From: Oscillospiraceae bacterium
GTDB taxonomy: Bacteria > Bacillota > Clostridia > Oscillospirales > SIG627
Length of the DNA: 62,972 nucleotides
Assembly: GCA_015064635.1 (NCBI GenBank)
Contig: SVRV01000012.1
Location: 1-62,972, forward strand
Direction: 5' to 3'
A program made the position numbers and the translations under genes. The notes below the pieces were generated by a model, which saw only the letters and a list, made by a program, of their open reading frames with translations, was not told the origin of the DNA and made no database searches. Of this stretch, positions 32,669 to 42,800 are shown piece after piece; the stretch's first letter is position 1, and each line of letters begins with the position of its first letter.

Positions 32669-32920
32669 ATGGAACAAATATGGAAAGAAATGTATGATGC
32701 GGCAAAGGCTGTGTTTATGGAAAGACGAATATCAGATTATGTAACCTGTGGAGAGGTCTCTGCGGCAATTCTTTCGGGTTCAGGTAAAATATACACCGGT
32801 GTGTGTATTGATACCTGTTCGACTTTAGGTATTTGTGCCGAGCGAAATGCTATATTCAATATGATAACCAACGGTGAGCACGAAATCGACAAGGTGCTTG
32901 CCATTATGCCCGAAGGTTAA
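32669..32920 (+). pseudogene. Truncated cytidine deaminase copy lacking the second zinc motif
   Basis: An 83-residue frame closely similar to residues 1-83 of the intact deaminase at 34891 (shared SGKIYTGVCIDTCSTLGICA and the ERNAIFNMITNGE that follows). The CxE motif is present, but the protein stops after IMPEG, where the intact copy continues into NGAPCGACRE. The zinc site needs those two cysteines, so this product should be inactive. The stop codon lies in the loop of a 9-bp terminator stem (32906-32934), so the truncated end and the terminator are one structure. The ATG with AGGTGA six nt upstream is preferred over the GTG at 32660. Confidence 0.8.
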
Positions 32921-32938
32921 GCTCTTTCGGGCATTTTT
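32906..32938 (+). terminator. Terminator containing the stop codon of the truncated deaminase
   Basis: ATGCCCGAA (32906-32914) pairs perfectly with TTCGGGCAT (32926-32934), followed by TTTTT. The TAA stop (32918-32920) lies in the loop. Confidence 0.88.
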
Positions 32939-32959
32939 CTCTTTTGTTGCCGATTCGTA

Positions 32960-32987
32960 TTGACATTATTTTTTTATGTGATATACT
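32960..32987 (+). promoter_or_regulatory. Promoter of the alpha/alpha-barrel gene and deaminase unit
   Basis: TTGACA (32960-32965), 16 nt, TATACT (32982-32987). Confidence 0.65.
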
Positions 32988-33017
32988 GTAAAAAAATACG
33001 TAAAGAGAGGTAAAGAA

Positions 33018-34847
33018 ATGTACGAGATAAAAACGAAAAACGGAAGTGTTTGCGAAACGGGAGTGAGCTTTGTTTCCGCTACGGATAACGAGTCGGCGTT
33101 CTTTGACTTTGACGTTGTATTTCCCGAATGGGAGGAGGATACCTATGTATTTTTACCCGCCTGCGCCTATAACGGAAATAAAATGGAGCCGATGGAGGCG
33201 ACCTTGAATTGTCGCTCATACTCTTACGATATGGCGGATGGCGATTTCAAGCATCGCATCTCTCATAACGTACCTGCTCTCAGAAAGGACGGAAGTGGTA
33301 GTATCGAGGTAACCACAGGAGATACCGCCGTGCCTTGTGTGGGCATTTTTTATCCCGAAAAGAAAAAAGGCTTTTTGATCTTTACCGAGCAGGAGGTCAA
33401 GGGGAGAAATATCGGACTTACGGTAAGAAGCGGAATAGTTACCGTGAGCTATCCGTCAAACCGTTCATATATTTACCGCAATTTCAACACAAGACTTGAG
33501 GAGAAGGAAAATGGCATTGCGGTAAAGGCGGGAGAGGTAATTTCATCTGAATTGAAAATAATTACCTTTGACTGTAAGGACATCCCCGATTTTTACAGCG
33601 TATTTTTCAAGAACCGCAAATGCCTGTTAGACGGCAGAGGAGCAAGAGGAACGTATACAAGAGAGCGTTGGGAGGCAACGGAGAAGCATTTCAACAGCTT
33701 GAAATGGAGCGGTGAATACTACGGTGAGGGCTCGTCCAATCTCAACCTTCGATGGTCAAGCGGCTTCATAGGCGCGGGGCAAAATGCATATGCGCTGTAC
33801 GTTGTTGGCAACGACGAAACCAAAGCCCGTGCAATAAAAACAGTCGATTATCTTGTAGCTCATCAGGGAGAAAGTGGATTTTTCATTCCCTGTGTTTATG
33901 CCAACGGCAAATACGGCAGTGATTGGCGCTCCATAGAAGGAAAGCCCAATACGGTGTTCGTTTCAAGAAAAGCTGGGGAAATGCTGATAGCAATTTTTAA
34001 AGCACTTGAGGTTATGCCTCTGAAAGCAGAGTGGGAAAATGCGGCTCGAAAATGTGCCGATGCCCTTGTTAAGCTCTTTAAGAAGCACGGCAATTTCTGT
34101 CATTATATCGATTGGCAAGACGGAACAGCACTTATTACAGGCTCGTCTGCGGGTGCAATAGGAGTTGCGGGACTTGTCAAGGCGTGGGAATACTTCAAAA
34201 ATTCGGAATATCTCGAAACTGCCAAGGAAGCAATGGAGTTCTATTATCACACGTACCTCGAAAAAGGAACAACCGAGGGCTGTCCCACAGATATTTTGAG
34301 CGCACCAAACAGCGAGGCAAGCTATGCGATGGTGGAAAGCACGGTTGCACTTTACGAGGCAACGGGTGAGGAAAGGTATTTGGCATATGCAAGGACAGCA
34401 GTAGAGCAATTTTCTTCATGGGTTATGTCATATCGTTATAAATTCCCCGAAGCAAGTGAGTACGGAAGACTGAATTTAAATACCGTAGGAAGTGTTTTCG
34501 CCAGCGTACAGAATAAGCATTCTTCACCGGGCATTTGCACCTTCTCGGGTGATGCAATTTACAAGCTTTATAAAATGACGGGCAACAAGGACTATTTAGA
34601 GCTTATTCTGGACATTGCCGCGTTTATCCCGCAAACCATTTCTACGGACGATAGACCGATATTCACAGGTGCTTGGGATAATCCTCCGAAGCAACAGATG
34701 TCGGGCGCTATCTGTGAGCGTGTAAACACAAGCGACTGGGAGGGCGACGAGCGTATCGGCGGCATATTCTATGCAAGCTGCTGGTGTGCATCGGCATACG
34801 TTATGACGGTAGCCGACCTGATGGACAAGGAAGAATTTAGCAATTGA
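33018..34847 (+). CDS. Alpha/alpha-barrel carbohydrate-active protein, family not assigned
   Basis: A 609-residue cytoplasmic protein. Residues 1-190 are beta-rich. Residues about 205-600 are helical hairpins typical of an (alpha/alpha)6 barrel: GEGSSNLNLRWSSGFIGAGQNAYAL, the HQGESGFFIPCVYANGKYGSDW turn, NFCHYIDW..., SEASYAMVESTVALYEATGEERYL and AYARTA. This fold is shared by unsaturated glucuronyl hydrolases, GH127 and related enzymes. I cannot pick a catalytic pair with confidence. RBS GAGAGGT precedes the ATG. The intact cytidine deaminase follows after 43 nt and a truncated copy precedes it, so the barrel gene sits inside a duplicated deaminase pair. Confidence 0.65.
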   Translation: MYEIKTKNGSVCETGVSFVSATDNESAFFDFDVVFPEWEEDTYVFLPACAYNGNKMEPMEATLNCRSYSYDMADGDFKHRISHNVPALRKDGSGSIEVTTGDTAVPCVGIFYPEKKKGFLIFTEQEVKGRNIGLTVRSGIVTVSYPSNRSYIYRNFNTRLEEKENGIAVKAGEVISSELKIITFDCKDIPDFYSVFFKNRKCLLDGRGARGTYTRERWEATEKHFNSLKWSGEYYGEGSSNLNLRWSSGFIGAGQNAYALYVVGNDETKARAIKTVDYLVAHQGESGFFIPCVYANGKYGSDWRSIEGKPNTVFVSRKAGEMLIAIFKALEVMPLKAEWENAARKCADALVKLFKKHGNFCHYIDWQDGTALITGSSAGAIGVAGLVKAWEYFKNSEYLETAKEAMEFYYHTYLEKGTTEGCPTDILSAPNSEASYAMVESTVALYEATGEERYLAYARTAVEQFSSWVMSYRYKFPEASEYGRLNLNTVGSVFASVQNKHSSPGICTFSGDAIYKLYKMTGNKDYLELILDIAAFIPQTISTDDRPIFTGAWDNPPKQQMSGAICERVNTSDWEGDERIGGIFYASCWCASAYVMTVADLMDKEEFSN

Positions 34848-34890
34848 CAGGCTATAATACGGAGACGAAATACATACAAAAAGGAGATAT

Positions 34891-35286
34891 ATGGAAAAGA
34901 TTTGGACTGAAATGTATGAGGCGGCAGAGGCTGTCCGCTATGAAAGAAGAATAAACGAATACGTGACGGGCGGAGAGGTTTCGGCGGCAGTTCTGTCAGA
35001 GTCGGGCAAAATATATACAGGAGTTTGTATTGACACCTGCTCAACACTCGGAATTTGTGCCGAGCGAAATGCCATATTCAATATGATAACCAACGGCGAG
35101 GATAAGATTCTCAAAGTCCTTGCCATAATGCCCGACGGCTCAAACGGTGCGCCCTGCGGTGCTTGCCGTGAGCTTATGGTACAGCTTATGCCGAAAACCT
35201 ACAAGGATATTGAGATACTCATGGATTATGAAAGCGGAAGGGTTATGACCTTAGGGGAGCTCACTCCCGAATGGTGGATAAAATGA
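34891..35286 (+). CDS. Cytidine deaminase-family protein
   Basis: A 131-residue zinc deaminase that converts cytidine-type nucleosides to the uridine form. The zinc site is Cys56 with catalytic Glu58 (CAE, residues 56-58) plus Cys89 and Cys92 (PCGAC). The length matches homotetrameric Cdd, but the pattern with an early TGVCIDT also resembles the blasticidin-S-deaminase-like branch, so the exact base or antibiotic specificity is open. RBS AAGGAG precedes the ATG. Its stop codon overlaps the start of the P-loop kinase (ATGA at 35283), implying coupled translation and a shared nucleoside-related role. Confidence 0.85.
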   Translation: MEKIWTEMYEAAEAVRYERRINEYVTGGEVSAAVLSESGKIYTGVCIDTCSTLGICAERNAIFNMITNGEDKILKVLAIMPDGSNGAPCGACRELMVQLMPKTYKDIEILMDYESGRVMTLGELTPEWWIK

Positions 35287-35798
35287 TAATAATAATTACC
35301 GGCGGAAGCCACACGGGAAAGACAGCTCTTGCACAAAGGCTACTTGAAAAATATAAATATCCTTACCTTTCAATTGACCACTTGAAAATGGGACTTATCA
35401 GAAGCGGTAATACAAATCTTACTCCAATGAGTGATGATAAAGATTTGACTCAATACCTTTGGCCAATTGTTTGTGAAATGATAAAAACCGCAATTGAAAA
35501 TGAGCAAAACCTCATAATTGAGGGTTGTTATGTCCCGCATGATTGGAAAAAAGACTTTTCGGGAAAATATCTTGAAAAGATAAAGCTTTATTGCCTTGTA
35601 ATGACCGAGAAGTATATAAAAGAGCATTTTGAGGATATAAAAAAGTATGGCAATGTTATTGAAAATCGTCTTTCAAATGATGTTGACATGGACGAGATGA
35701 GAGAGGATAACGAAAACAGAATCAAGCAATTTGCATCGGATGAATGTATTGTAATTGACGTAGATTATAACAAATCTGTTGAAGCAATTTTTCGATGA
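35283..35798 (+). CDS. P-loop kinase-like ATP-binding protein
   Basis: A 171-residue small P-loop protein. Walker A is GGSHTGKTAL (about residues 7-16); IDHLKMGLIR and LIIEGCYVP (Walker-B-like region) are typical of small-molecule kinases of the adenylate/zeta-toxin/2-phosphoglycerate kinase fold. No transit or membrane segment is seen. I choose ATG 35283 (ATGA overlap with the deaminase stop) over ATG 35271. The tight coupling to the deaminase suggests phosphorylation of a nucleoside or sugar in the same pathway; that is inference. Confidence 0.7.
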   Translation: MIIIITGGSHTGKTALAQRLLEKYKYPYLSIDHLKMGLIRSGNTNLTPMSDDKDLTQYLWPIVCEMIKTAIENEQNLIIEGCYVPHDWKKDFSGKYLEKIKLYCLVMTEKYIKEHFEDIKKYGNVIENRLSNDVDMDEMREDNENRIKQFASDECIVIDVDYNKSVEAIFR

Positions 35799-35802
35799 CC
35801 TA

Positions 35803-35831
35803 TTTACATTTTTATGATTTTGTGATATAAT
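35803..35831 (+). promoter_or_regulatory. Promoter of the amidohydrolase gene
   Basis: TTTACA (35803-35808), 17 nt, TATAAT (35826-35831). Confidence 0.65.
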
Positions 35832-35868
35832 TCCCGCATACAAATTTGGATTCGGAGCTGATACACCT

Positions 35869-36666
35869 GTGAAAAAGTATAGGATAATAGATTCTCATTG
35901 CCATATATATCCCGATAGAATAGCGCAAAAGGCATCTGACAGCACTGCGGATTTTTATAAGATGCCCTCACGCCTTGACGGTAAAATTTCCACCTTGTTG
36001 GAATATGGAGAAAGGGCGGGGATTGAGCACTTTGTGGTTCAGTCCGTTGCAACAACTCCGAAGCAGGTTTCAAGCATTAATAAGTTTATCGCAACCGCTG
36101 TTAACGAAAGCTGCGGAAAATTCACGGGCCTTGGCACCTTACATCCCGACAGCGAGGATGTAAAGGCGGATATAGATGAAATTGTGTCCCTTGGCTTGAA
36201 GGGAGTCAAGCTTCATCCCGATATACAAGAGTTCAAAATTGATGACCACAGAATGCTCAAAATTTATGAGCTGTGCGAGGGCAAGCTCCCCATACTTATG
36301 CACACAGGTGACCATCGTTTTGATTATTCAAACCCCAACAGAATGAAGCCGATACTTGATATTTATAAGAATTTGACGGTAATTGGTGCTCATTTCGGCG
36401 GTTGGTCTATGTGGGATGATGCAATGGATTCTCTCGTAGGATATGAGAATTTCTACGTGGATTGTTCATCTACTCTCTATACGGTAACACCTGAGAGGGC
36501 GCATGAGATGATAATGGCGTATGGTGTGAACAAGGTGCTCTTCGGCACGGATTATCCCATGTGGTTGCCCGAAAATGAAATAGAAATGTTTATGAAAATA
36601 GACCTCACCGAGCAGGAGAGGAAAGATATTCTTTATAACAATGCGGCAAAGCTATTCAATATTTAA
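35869..36666 (+). CDS. Amidohydrolase-2 family metal-dependent hydrolase
   Basis: A 265-residue TIM-barrel hydrolase starting with GTG. DSHCHIYP near the N-terminus gives the H-x-H metal ligands; KLHPD, MHTGDH, IGAHFGG and FGTDYPMW supply the later His and Asp ligands of the PF04909 fold. Family members are decarboxylases or hydrolases of varied substrates; none can be assigned here. A GGAG lies about 12 nt before the GTG. It has its own promoter and terminator. Confidence 0.82.
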   Translation: MKKYRIIDSHCHIYPDRIAQKASDSTADFYKMPSRLDGKISTLLEYGERAGIEHFVVQSVATTPKQVSSINKFIATAVNESCGKFTGLGTLHPDSEDVKADIDEIVSLGLKGVKLHPDIQEFKIDDHRMLKIYELCEGKLPILMHTGDHRFDYSNPNRMKPILDIYKNLTVIGAHFGGWSMWDDAMDSLVGYENFYVDCSSTLYTVTPERAHEMIMAYGVNKVLFGTDYPMWLPENEIEMFMKIDLTEQERKDILYNNAAKLFNI

Positions 36667-36672
36667 AAATCA

Positions 36673-36708
36673 AAGAGCATATCGACGGATATCCGCCGAT
36701 ATGCTCTT
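36673..36708 (+). terminator. Terminator of the amidohydrolase gene
   Basis: AAGAGCATATCG pairs with CGATATGCTCTT (36673-36708), followed by GTTTGTTT. Confidence 0.82.
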
Positions 36709-36785
36709 GTTTGTTTAAAAGCGTATCATCTATAAACAGTGAACTTAAAAGGAAAAAAACAGAAAAAATAAGCTTTATGTTTTCC

Positions 36786-36814
36786 TTGACTATATATATG
36801 TACATATATATAAT
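36786..36814 (+). promoter_or_regulatory. Promoter of the secreted phosphodiesterase gene, with palindrome in the spacer
   Basis: TTGACT (36786-36791), 17 nt, TATAAT (36809-36814). The whole spacer lies within a perfect 22-bp palindrome at 36791-36812, centred on GTAC, which overlaps the last base of the -35 and most of the -10. Confidence 0.75.
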
Positions 36815-36867
36815 GTAATTGTAACAGTTGGTTTCTGAAATTAATAAGGTTTTAGGAGGAAAAAGAA

Positions 36868-39800
36868 ATGAAAGTATTTAATCGAGTACTAGCAATCATT
36901 TTGGTTTGTCTTATGCTTATGCCGTCGATTGTGACTGCATTTGCTGAGGCTGAAACAATCCTTGTTGATGGTGTGACTCTCAGCAGAGCCTCATCATACT
37001 TAAAGGTAGGCGATACAATAACGCTTACTGCTACGATATCACCAAGCAATGCAACTGATTTTAGCGTCGAGTGGACGACATCAGATGAATCGATTGCTAC
37101 TGTTGAAAATGGAATTGTCACTGCTATTGCCGAAGGCAATACAATCATTACCGCAACAACTTCAGATGGTGGTTTTAAGGCATCTTGCAACGTATATGTT
37201 TCAAAGTCAGATGTAAGAAATCCTGTTACAGTTCTCACTCCCGATAAGAACGGTGGAAATTACATAACAGATGTTCTCGATGAAGATAAGTTTATGCTTC
37301 TTCTGCCCTTTGATGATAACGTTACCGATGTAACAGGTAACTATGTACCTGTTGCAAAGGATACAGTAACCTATGCAGACGGTATTCACGGAAAGGCTAT
37401 ACAGTTTGGCAGCGGTTACGTCGAGGTGCCCGAAATTGAATTCGGTACAAAAAGTGTAACCTTTGCAGCGTGGGCTAAGAAAACCGGCACCTCAACCAAG
37501 AGCGATCCCGGTTTGTTTGGTACGCAAAACTGGGCAAACGGTAACAATCCGGGATTTGTTGTTTTCTGGAATGCTACAAGAGTTGGCTTTAATATGGCAG
37601 ACGGCTCAGTTCGTTGCCCCTTTAACAACACTATAGGAGATACTATACCTTCAAACATTTATGACGGATGGACTCATATTGCATATGTAGTGGACAGAGA
37701 AACTAAAACCATATCAATGTATATGGATTTTAAATATATAAGCAGTATGAGCTTCTCCGATAAGGATGGAATCTCCCTTGACAGTGATTTTACCTTTAAG
37801 ATTGGTACAGACGGTTCTGCTACATACAGTCTTGCCAATGCACAAATGGATGACATGTTCGTTTATGACGGTGCTTTGAGCGAAAATGATATAAAGGCGC
37901 TTGCGGGTTATTACGGATTTTCGGATATTGTTCCGACAGAGTCTGTAAGTATTGACGAAAGAGCATATCTCTTGGTCGGTGACCGCCAAAAGCTTGTTGC
38001 GACGATTTCGCCTGCGGATGCAACTGTACAGACTATCGAGTGGACAACCTCGGATGAGTCGGTTGCAACAGTTGAAAACGGAGTTGTTACCGCTGTTGCT
38101 GAAGGTGATGCAATTATTACCGCAACAACCTTAGACGGCGGCTTTAAAGCTTCTTGTAAGGTTTACGTTTCAGAAATAGACATCAGAAATATGGTGACTT
38201 CACCCACTCCCGATAAGAACAGCGGTGAGTATATAACCGATATTCTTGACGAAGATAAGTTTATGCTTCTTCTTCCCTTCGATGATAACGTTACTGACGT
38301 CTCGGGCAATTTTGCGCCCGTGGCAAAGGATACCGTAACCTATGCCAACGGTATTCACGGTAAGGCTATACAGTTTGGTAGCGGTTACGTTGAAGTGCCC
38401 GAAATCAAATTCGGTACGAAAACTGTAAGCTTTGCCACATGGGTAAAGAAAACAGGTGCTTCAAAAGTAGGAGACCCGGGTTTATTTGGTACACAGAATT
38501 GGTCAAATGGTAGTACCCCCGGATTTGTTGCGTTTTGGAGTGATACACGTTTCGGCTTCAACATGGCAGACGGAACGCTTCGTTGTCCCTTCAACAACGC
38601 TATTGGCACCGTATTGCCCACAAACATTTACGACGGTTGGACACATATTGCATACGTATTGGACAGAGAATCAAAAACCATAACCCTGTATTCGGACTTT
38701 AAATATTTAAGTAGTATGAGTATCAGCGGAAAAGAAAGCATTTCTCTTGACAGTGATCTTACCTTCAAGATTGGTGCGGATGGCTCTGTTACATATGGTA
38801 TTGCCAATGCACAGATGGATGATTTCTTTGTATATGATGGCGCTTTGACTGAAAGTGATATAAACGAACTCGCCGAGTATTACGGAATAAGTCCTATAGT
38901 TCCTGTAGAGAGCATTGCATTTGATAGAACTTCACTTTATATAAACACTGATGAAGAACGAAAATTAAATGTCAAAGCATTCCCGGAAAATGCAACTTTG
39001 TCAGAGCTTGTATGGTCAAGTTCAAATGAAAACATAGCGACTGTTGAACTTGGTATAATAAAGGGTATTTCTGCTGGAGAAACAGTTGTTTCCTCAACAA
39101 ATAAAAACGGAGATTTGATTGCAACTTGTAAGGTTGTAGTTAATGACTTCGATATCAGAAATATGGTGACTTCACCCACTCCCGATAAGAACAGTGGAAA
39201 TTACATAACAGATGTTCTCGATGAAGATAAGTTTATGCTTCTTCTGCCCTTTGATGATAACGTTACCGATGTAACAGGTAACTATGTACCTGTTGCAAAG
39301 GATACAGTAACCTATGCAGACGGTATTCACGGAAAGGCTATACAGTTTGGCAGCGGTTACGTCGAGGTGCCCGAAATTGAATTCGGTACAAAAAGTGTAA
39401 CCTTTGCAGCGTGGGCTAAGAAAACCGGCACCTCAACCAAGAGCGATCCCGGTTTGTTTGGTACGCAAAACTGGGCAAACGGTAACAATCCGGGATTTGT
39501 TGTTTTCTGGAATGCTACAAGAGTTGGCTTTAATATGGCAGACGGCTCAGTTCGTTGCCCCTTTAACAACACTATAGGAGATACTATACCTTCAAACATT
39601 TATGACGGATGGACTCATATTGCATATGTAGTGGACAGAGAAACTAAAACCATATCAATGTATATGGATTTTAAATATATAAGCAGTATGAGCTTCTCCG
39701 ATAAGGATGGAATCTCCCTTGACAGTGATTTTACCTTTAAGATTGGTACAGACGGTTCTGCTACATACAGTCTTGCCAATGCACAAATGGATGACATGTT

Positions 39801-42800
39801 CGTTTATGACGGTGCTTTGAGCGAAAATGATATAAAGGCGCTTGCGGGTTATTACAATGCTACCGGTATTACAATATCGCCGGAAAGCGTTGAGCTTAGC
39901 AGAAAATCAGCATACATTTGTCCAACAGAGACAATCAAACTTTCAGCATCTGTGCTCCCCGAAAACACTACCCACAAAATGATTGAATGGTCGAGCTCCG
40001 ATGAGACAGTTGCAACAGTTGAAGATGGAGTGGTGACGGCACTTACGAAAGGTGTTGCGGACATTACGGTAACTACCCTTGACGGTGGTATCAGTGCAAG
40101 CTGTAGAGTTTATGTTAATCCTCTCGAGATAAGAAATCATGTATCCGTTGAAAACCCCAACGAGCTTGGCGGAGATTTTCTTACAGATTTGTTTGATGAA
40201 GGAAAGTTCAAGACCTTCCTTACCTTTGAAAACAACGCAGAGGATGTTACCGAAAATCAAGCTACTGCTGTTAGCGGTACGATCAACTATGACGAAGGCT
40301 TCTATGGTAAGGCGGCGAAGTTTAACCAAGGCTACGTTGAATTTTCTGAATTGACACTCGGTACAGATGACGTTACCTTTGGTGTATGGTTAAAATTTGA
40401 TGAATATGATAACACCTTCAGGCAGGACACTGTTTTCTCTACAAGAGAAATAAGCGATGCCTCATACCCCGGATTTGTTGTATATGCAACCTTTGCTAAT
40501 ATCACGCAGATGTTTTCCGAGGGAACAAAAACATATTGGAATAACGCTGTATATGGTGATACTGCACCCGCAGACACGCTCGACGGATGGGTTCATCTTG
40601 CATATACTGTTGATAGAACCAATAAGACCATAAAGACTTACTACGACTTCAATCTCGTGAAAACATTTGCACTTACAGACGAGAGTGCAGCTGTTTCCTT
40701 TGACGGTCAGTATCCGTTGAGACTCGGTACAAGCGGTGTTTCCGAATACCGTCTTTTCAAGGGCGCTATGGATGATTTCTTTATTTATGACGGAGTTATG
40801 GATGAAACTGATATGCAAACACTTGAAGAATATTACGGACTCGGAAAATCTGTTCCCGTTACAGGAATTTCACTTGGAGAAAGAGCGATTGAGCTTGATA
40901 TAAACGAGGCTATCGACCTTACCGCCTCCGTATTGCCGATTAACGCAACGATCAAGAACATTGTATGGAGCTCAGAAGATTCCGAAATTGCAGTTGTAAA
41001 CAACGGTAAAATTCGAGGTATGTCAAGCGGTGTCACAACAATTACTGCTACAACTGTTGACGGTGGCTTTGTAGCTGAGTGCGAGGTGACCGTTACCGAT
41101 ACTATTGCAAGATTTATATATGACAATGTTGTAATAATCGGACTTGACGGTGGCGGTGCTTTCTTTAAGGAAGCAGATATGCCTAATGTTGACAGAATTT
41201 TTGAAGGCGGAGCAACGACATATACTGCTCAGACGGAATTTCCGTCAATCAGCTGTCAGTGCTGGGGATCACTGCTTCACGGTATCGAAAACGGATACCA
41301 CGGATTAAACAATTCAAATTCCGAATTTTTAGACTATCCCGAGGATTCTCCTTATCCCTCTATCTTTAAGCTTGCATATGAAAAATATCCGGATGCAGAA
41401 TACGCCGCAATTTCCGATTACAGTACTATATACCGTGGTATGATAGAGAAGAGCCTGCCCGTTTACACTGCAACGGGAACTGTTGAAGAGACAAAAGAGA
41501 AGACGGTGGAGTACGTCAATAAAAAAGTTCCCAAGCTCTTATTTGTTCAGCTCGATAAGCCCGATGCGGTAGGACATCAGACGGGATACGGTCCTACATC
41601 TCAGGATTACCTTGATGCAATGAATCTCTGCGATGGCTACATTGGAGAAATTTATGCGGCATACGAGGAACAAGGCGTTCTGGATTCAACGCTCTTTATC
41701 GTCTCTGCCGACCATGGTGGAACAATCAACGGCAATCACGGCGGAAACTCCCCTGAAGAAATGAATATCTTTATTGGCGTTGCGGGTAGTAGTGTAGCAA
41801 ACGGAACAATAGTTGATGCTGAAATTCGTGACATCGCCGCTATTACTGCATACGCATTAGGACTTGACATCCCGAGCACATGGACTGCAAAGGTTCCCGA
41901 TGGCGTTTTCAAGGGCGTTTCGGGTATGGAGAGAAATGTTGTTCCCTTTGAGCCCTCGCCATACAGAGCGCACACAACAGAGCCTACTCCTTCTGTTGAC
42001 TGCGGTTATCACCTTACAGACGTGTTTGATAAGGACAAATTCGAATTTGTTCTTGAATTTGACGAGGATGTAACCGATATTACAGGTAATCATACAGATA
42101 TTACAACGACCGGTACTATAACCTACGAGGATGGCTACTATGGTAAGAGTGCTAAATTTGATGAAGGATATCTGACGTTTGACAACCTTTATATCGAAGA
42201 CGAAAATATTACCTTCGGTACATGGATCAAGGCAAGAGAGATAAAGAAATTCGGTGTTCTCTTCTCGACAGGTAATTACGCACAAACCGGCTTCAGCTTA
42301 TATATGAACTTGTACAGTTTCGGTGCGCTTAATACAGTGGATCGAGTCCATGTTCTGAACAGCTTCTCAGATTCTGCATATTATCCTCTTGACTTTTATG
42401 ATGGTTGGATGCATGTTGCGGTATCGGTTAACAAGGCGAGTGGTAAAACGGTGATTTACAAGGATTTCAAGCCTTGGGCAAAGGGGACCGTCCCCGAAAC
42501 AGCTGATTTCAACGTCCTTCCGGTTACAATTGGTATGGATTCTGCTCATACACGCGATTATCTTTCAGTGTCACTTGACGACTTCTTTCTTTACAACGGT
42601 GCCATGAGCGATGAGGATATCGCAATGCTCGGTGAGTATTATACAGCACCTACTGATATTGCAAAGCTCGACGGTGCAAGTCTTGTGCTTGACGGACAAA
42701 TCGGCATGAAGGTTTATGCAGATGTAAATGAGGAGCTTACAGAGAGAGCCGAATTGAAGGTTACAAGAGTTAACAGCGACTTCAAGTGTGATGCTGATGC

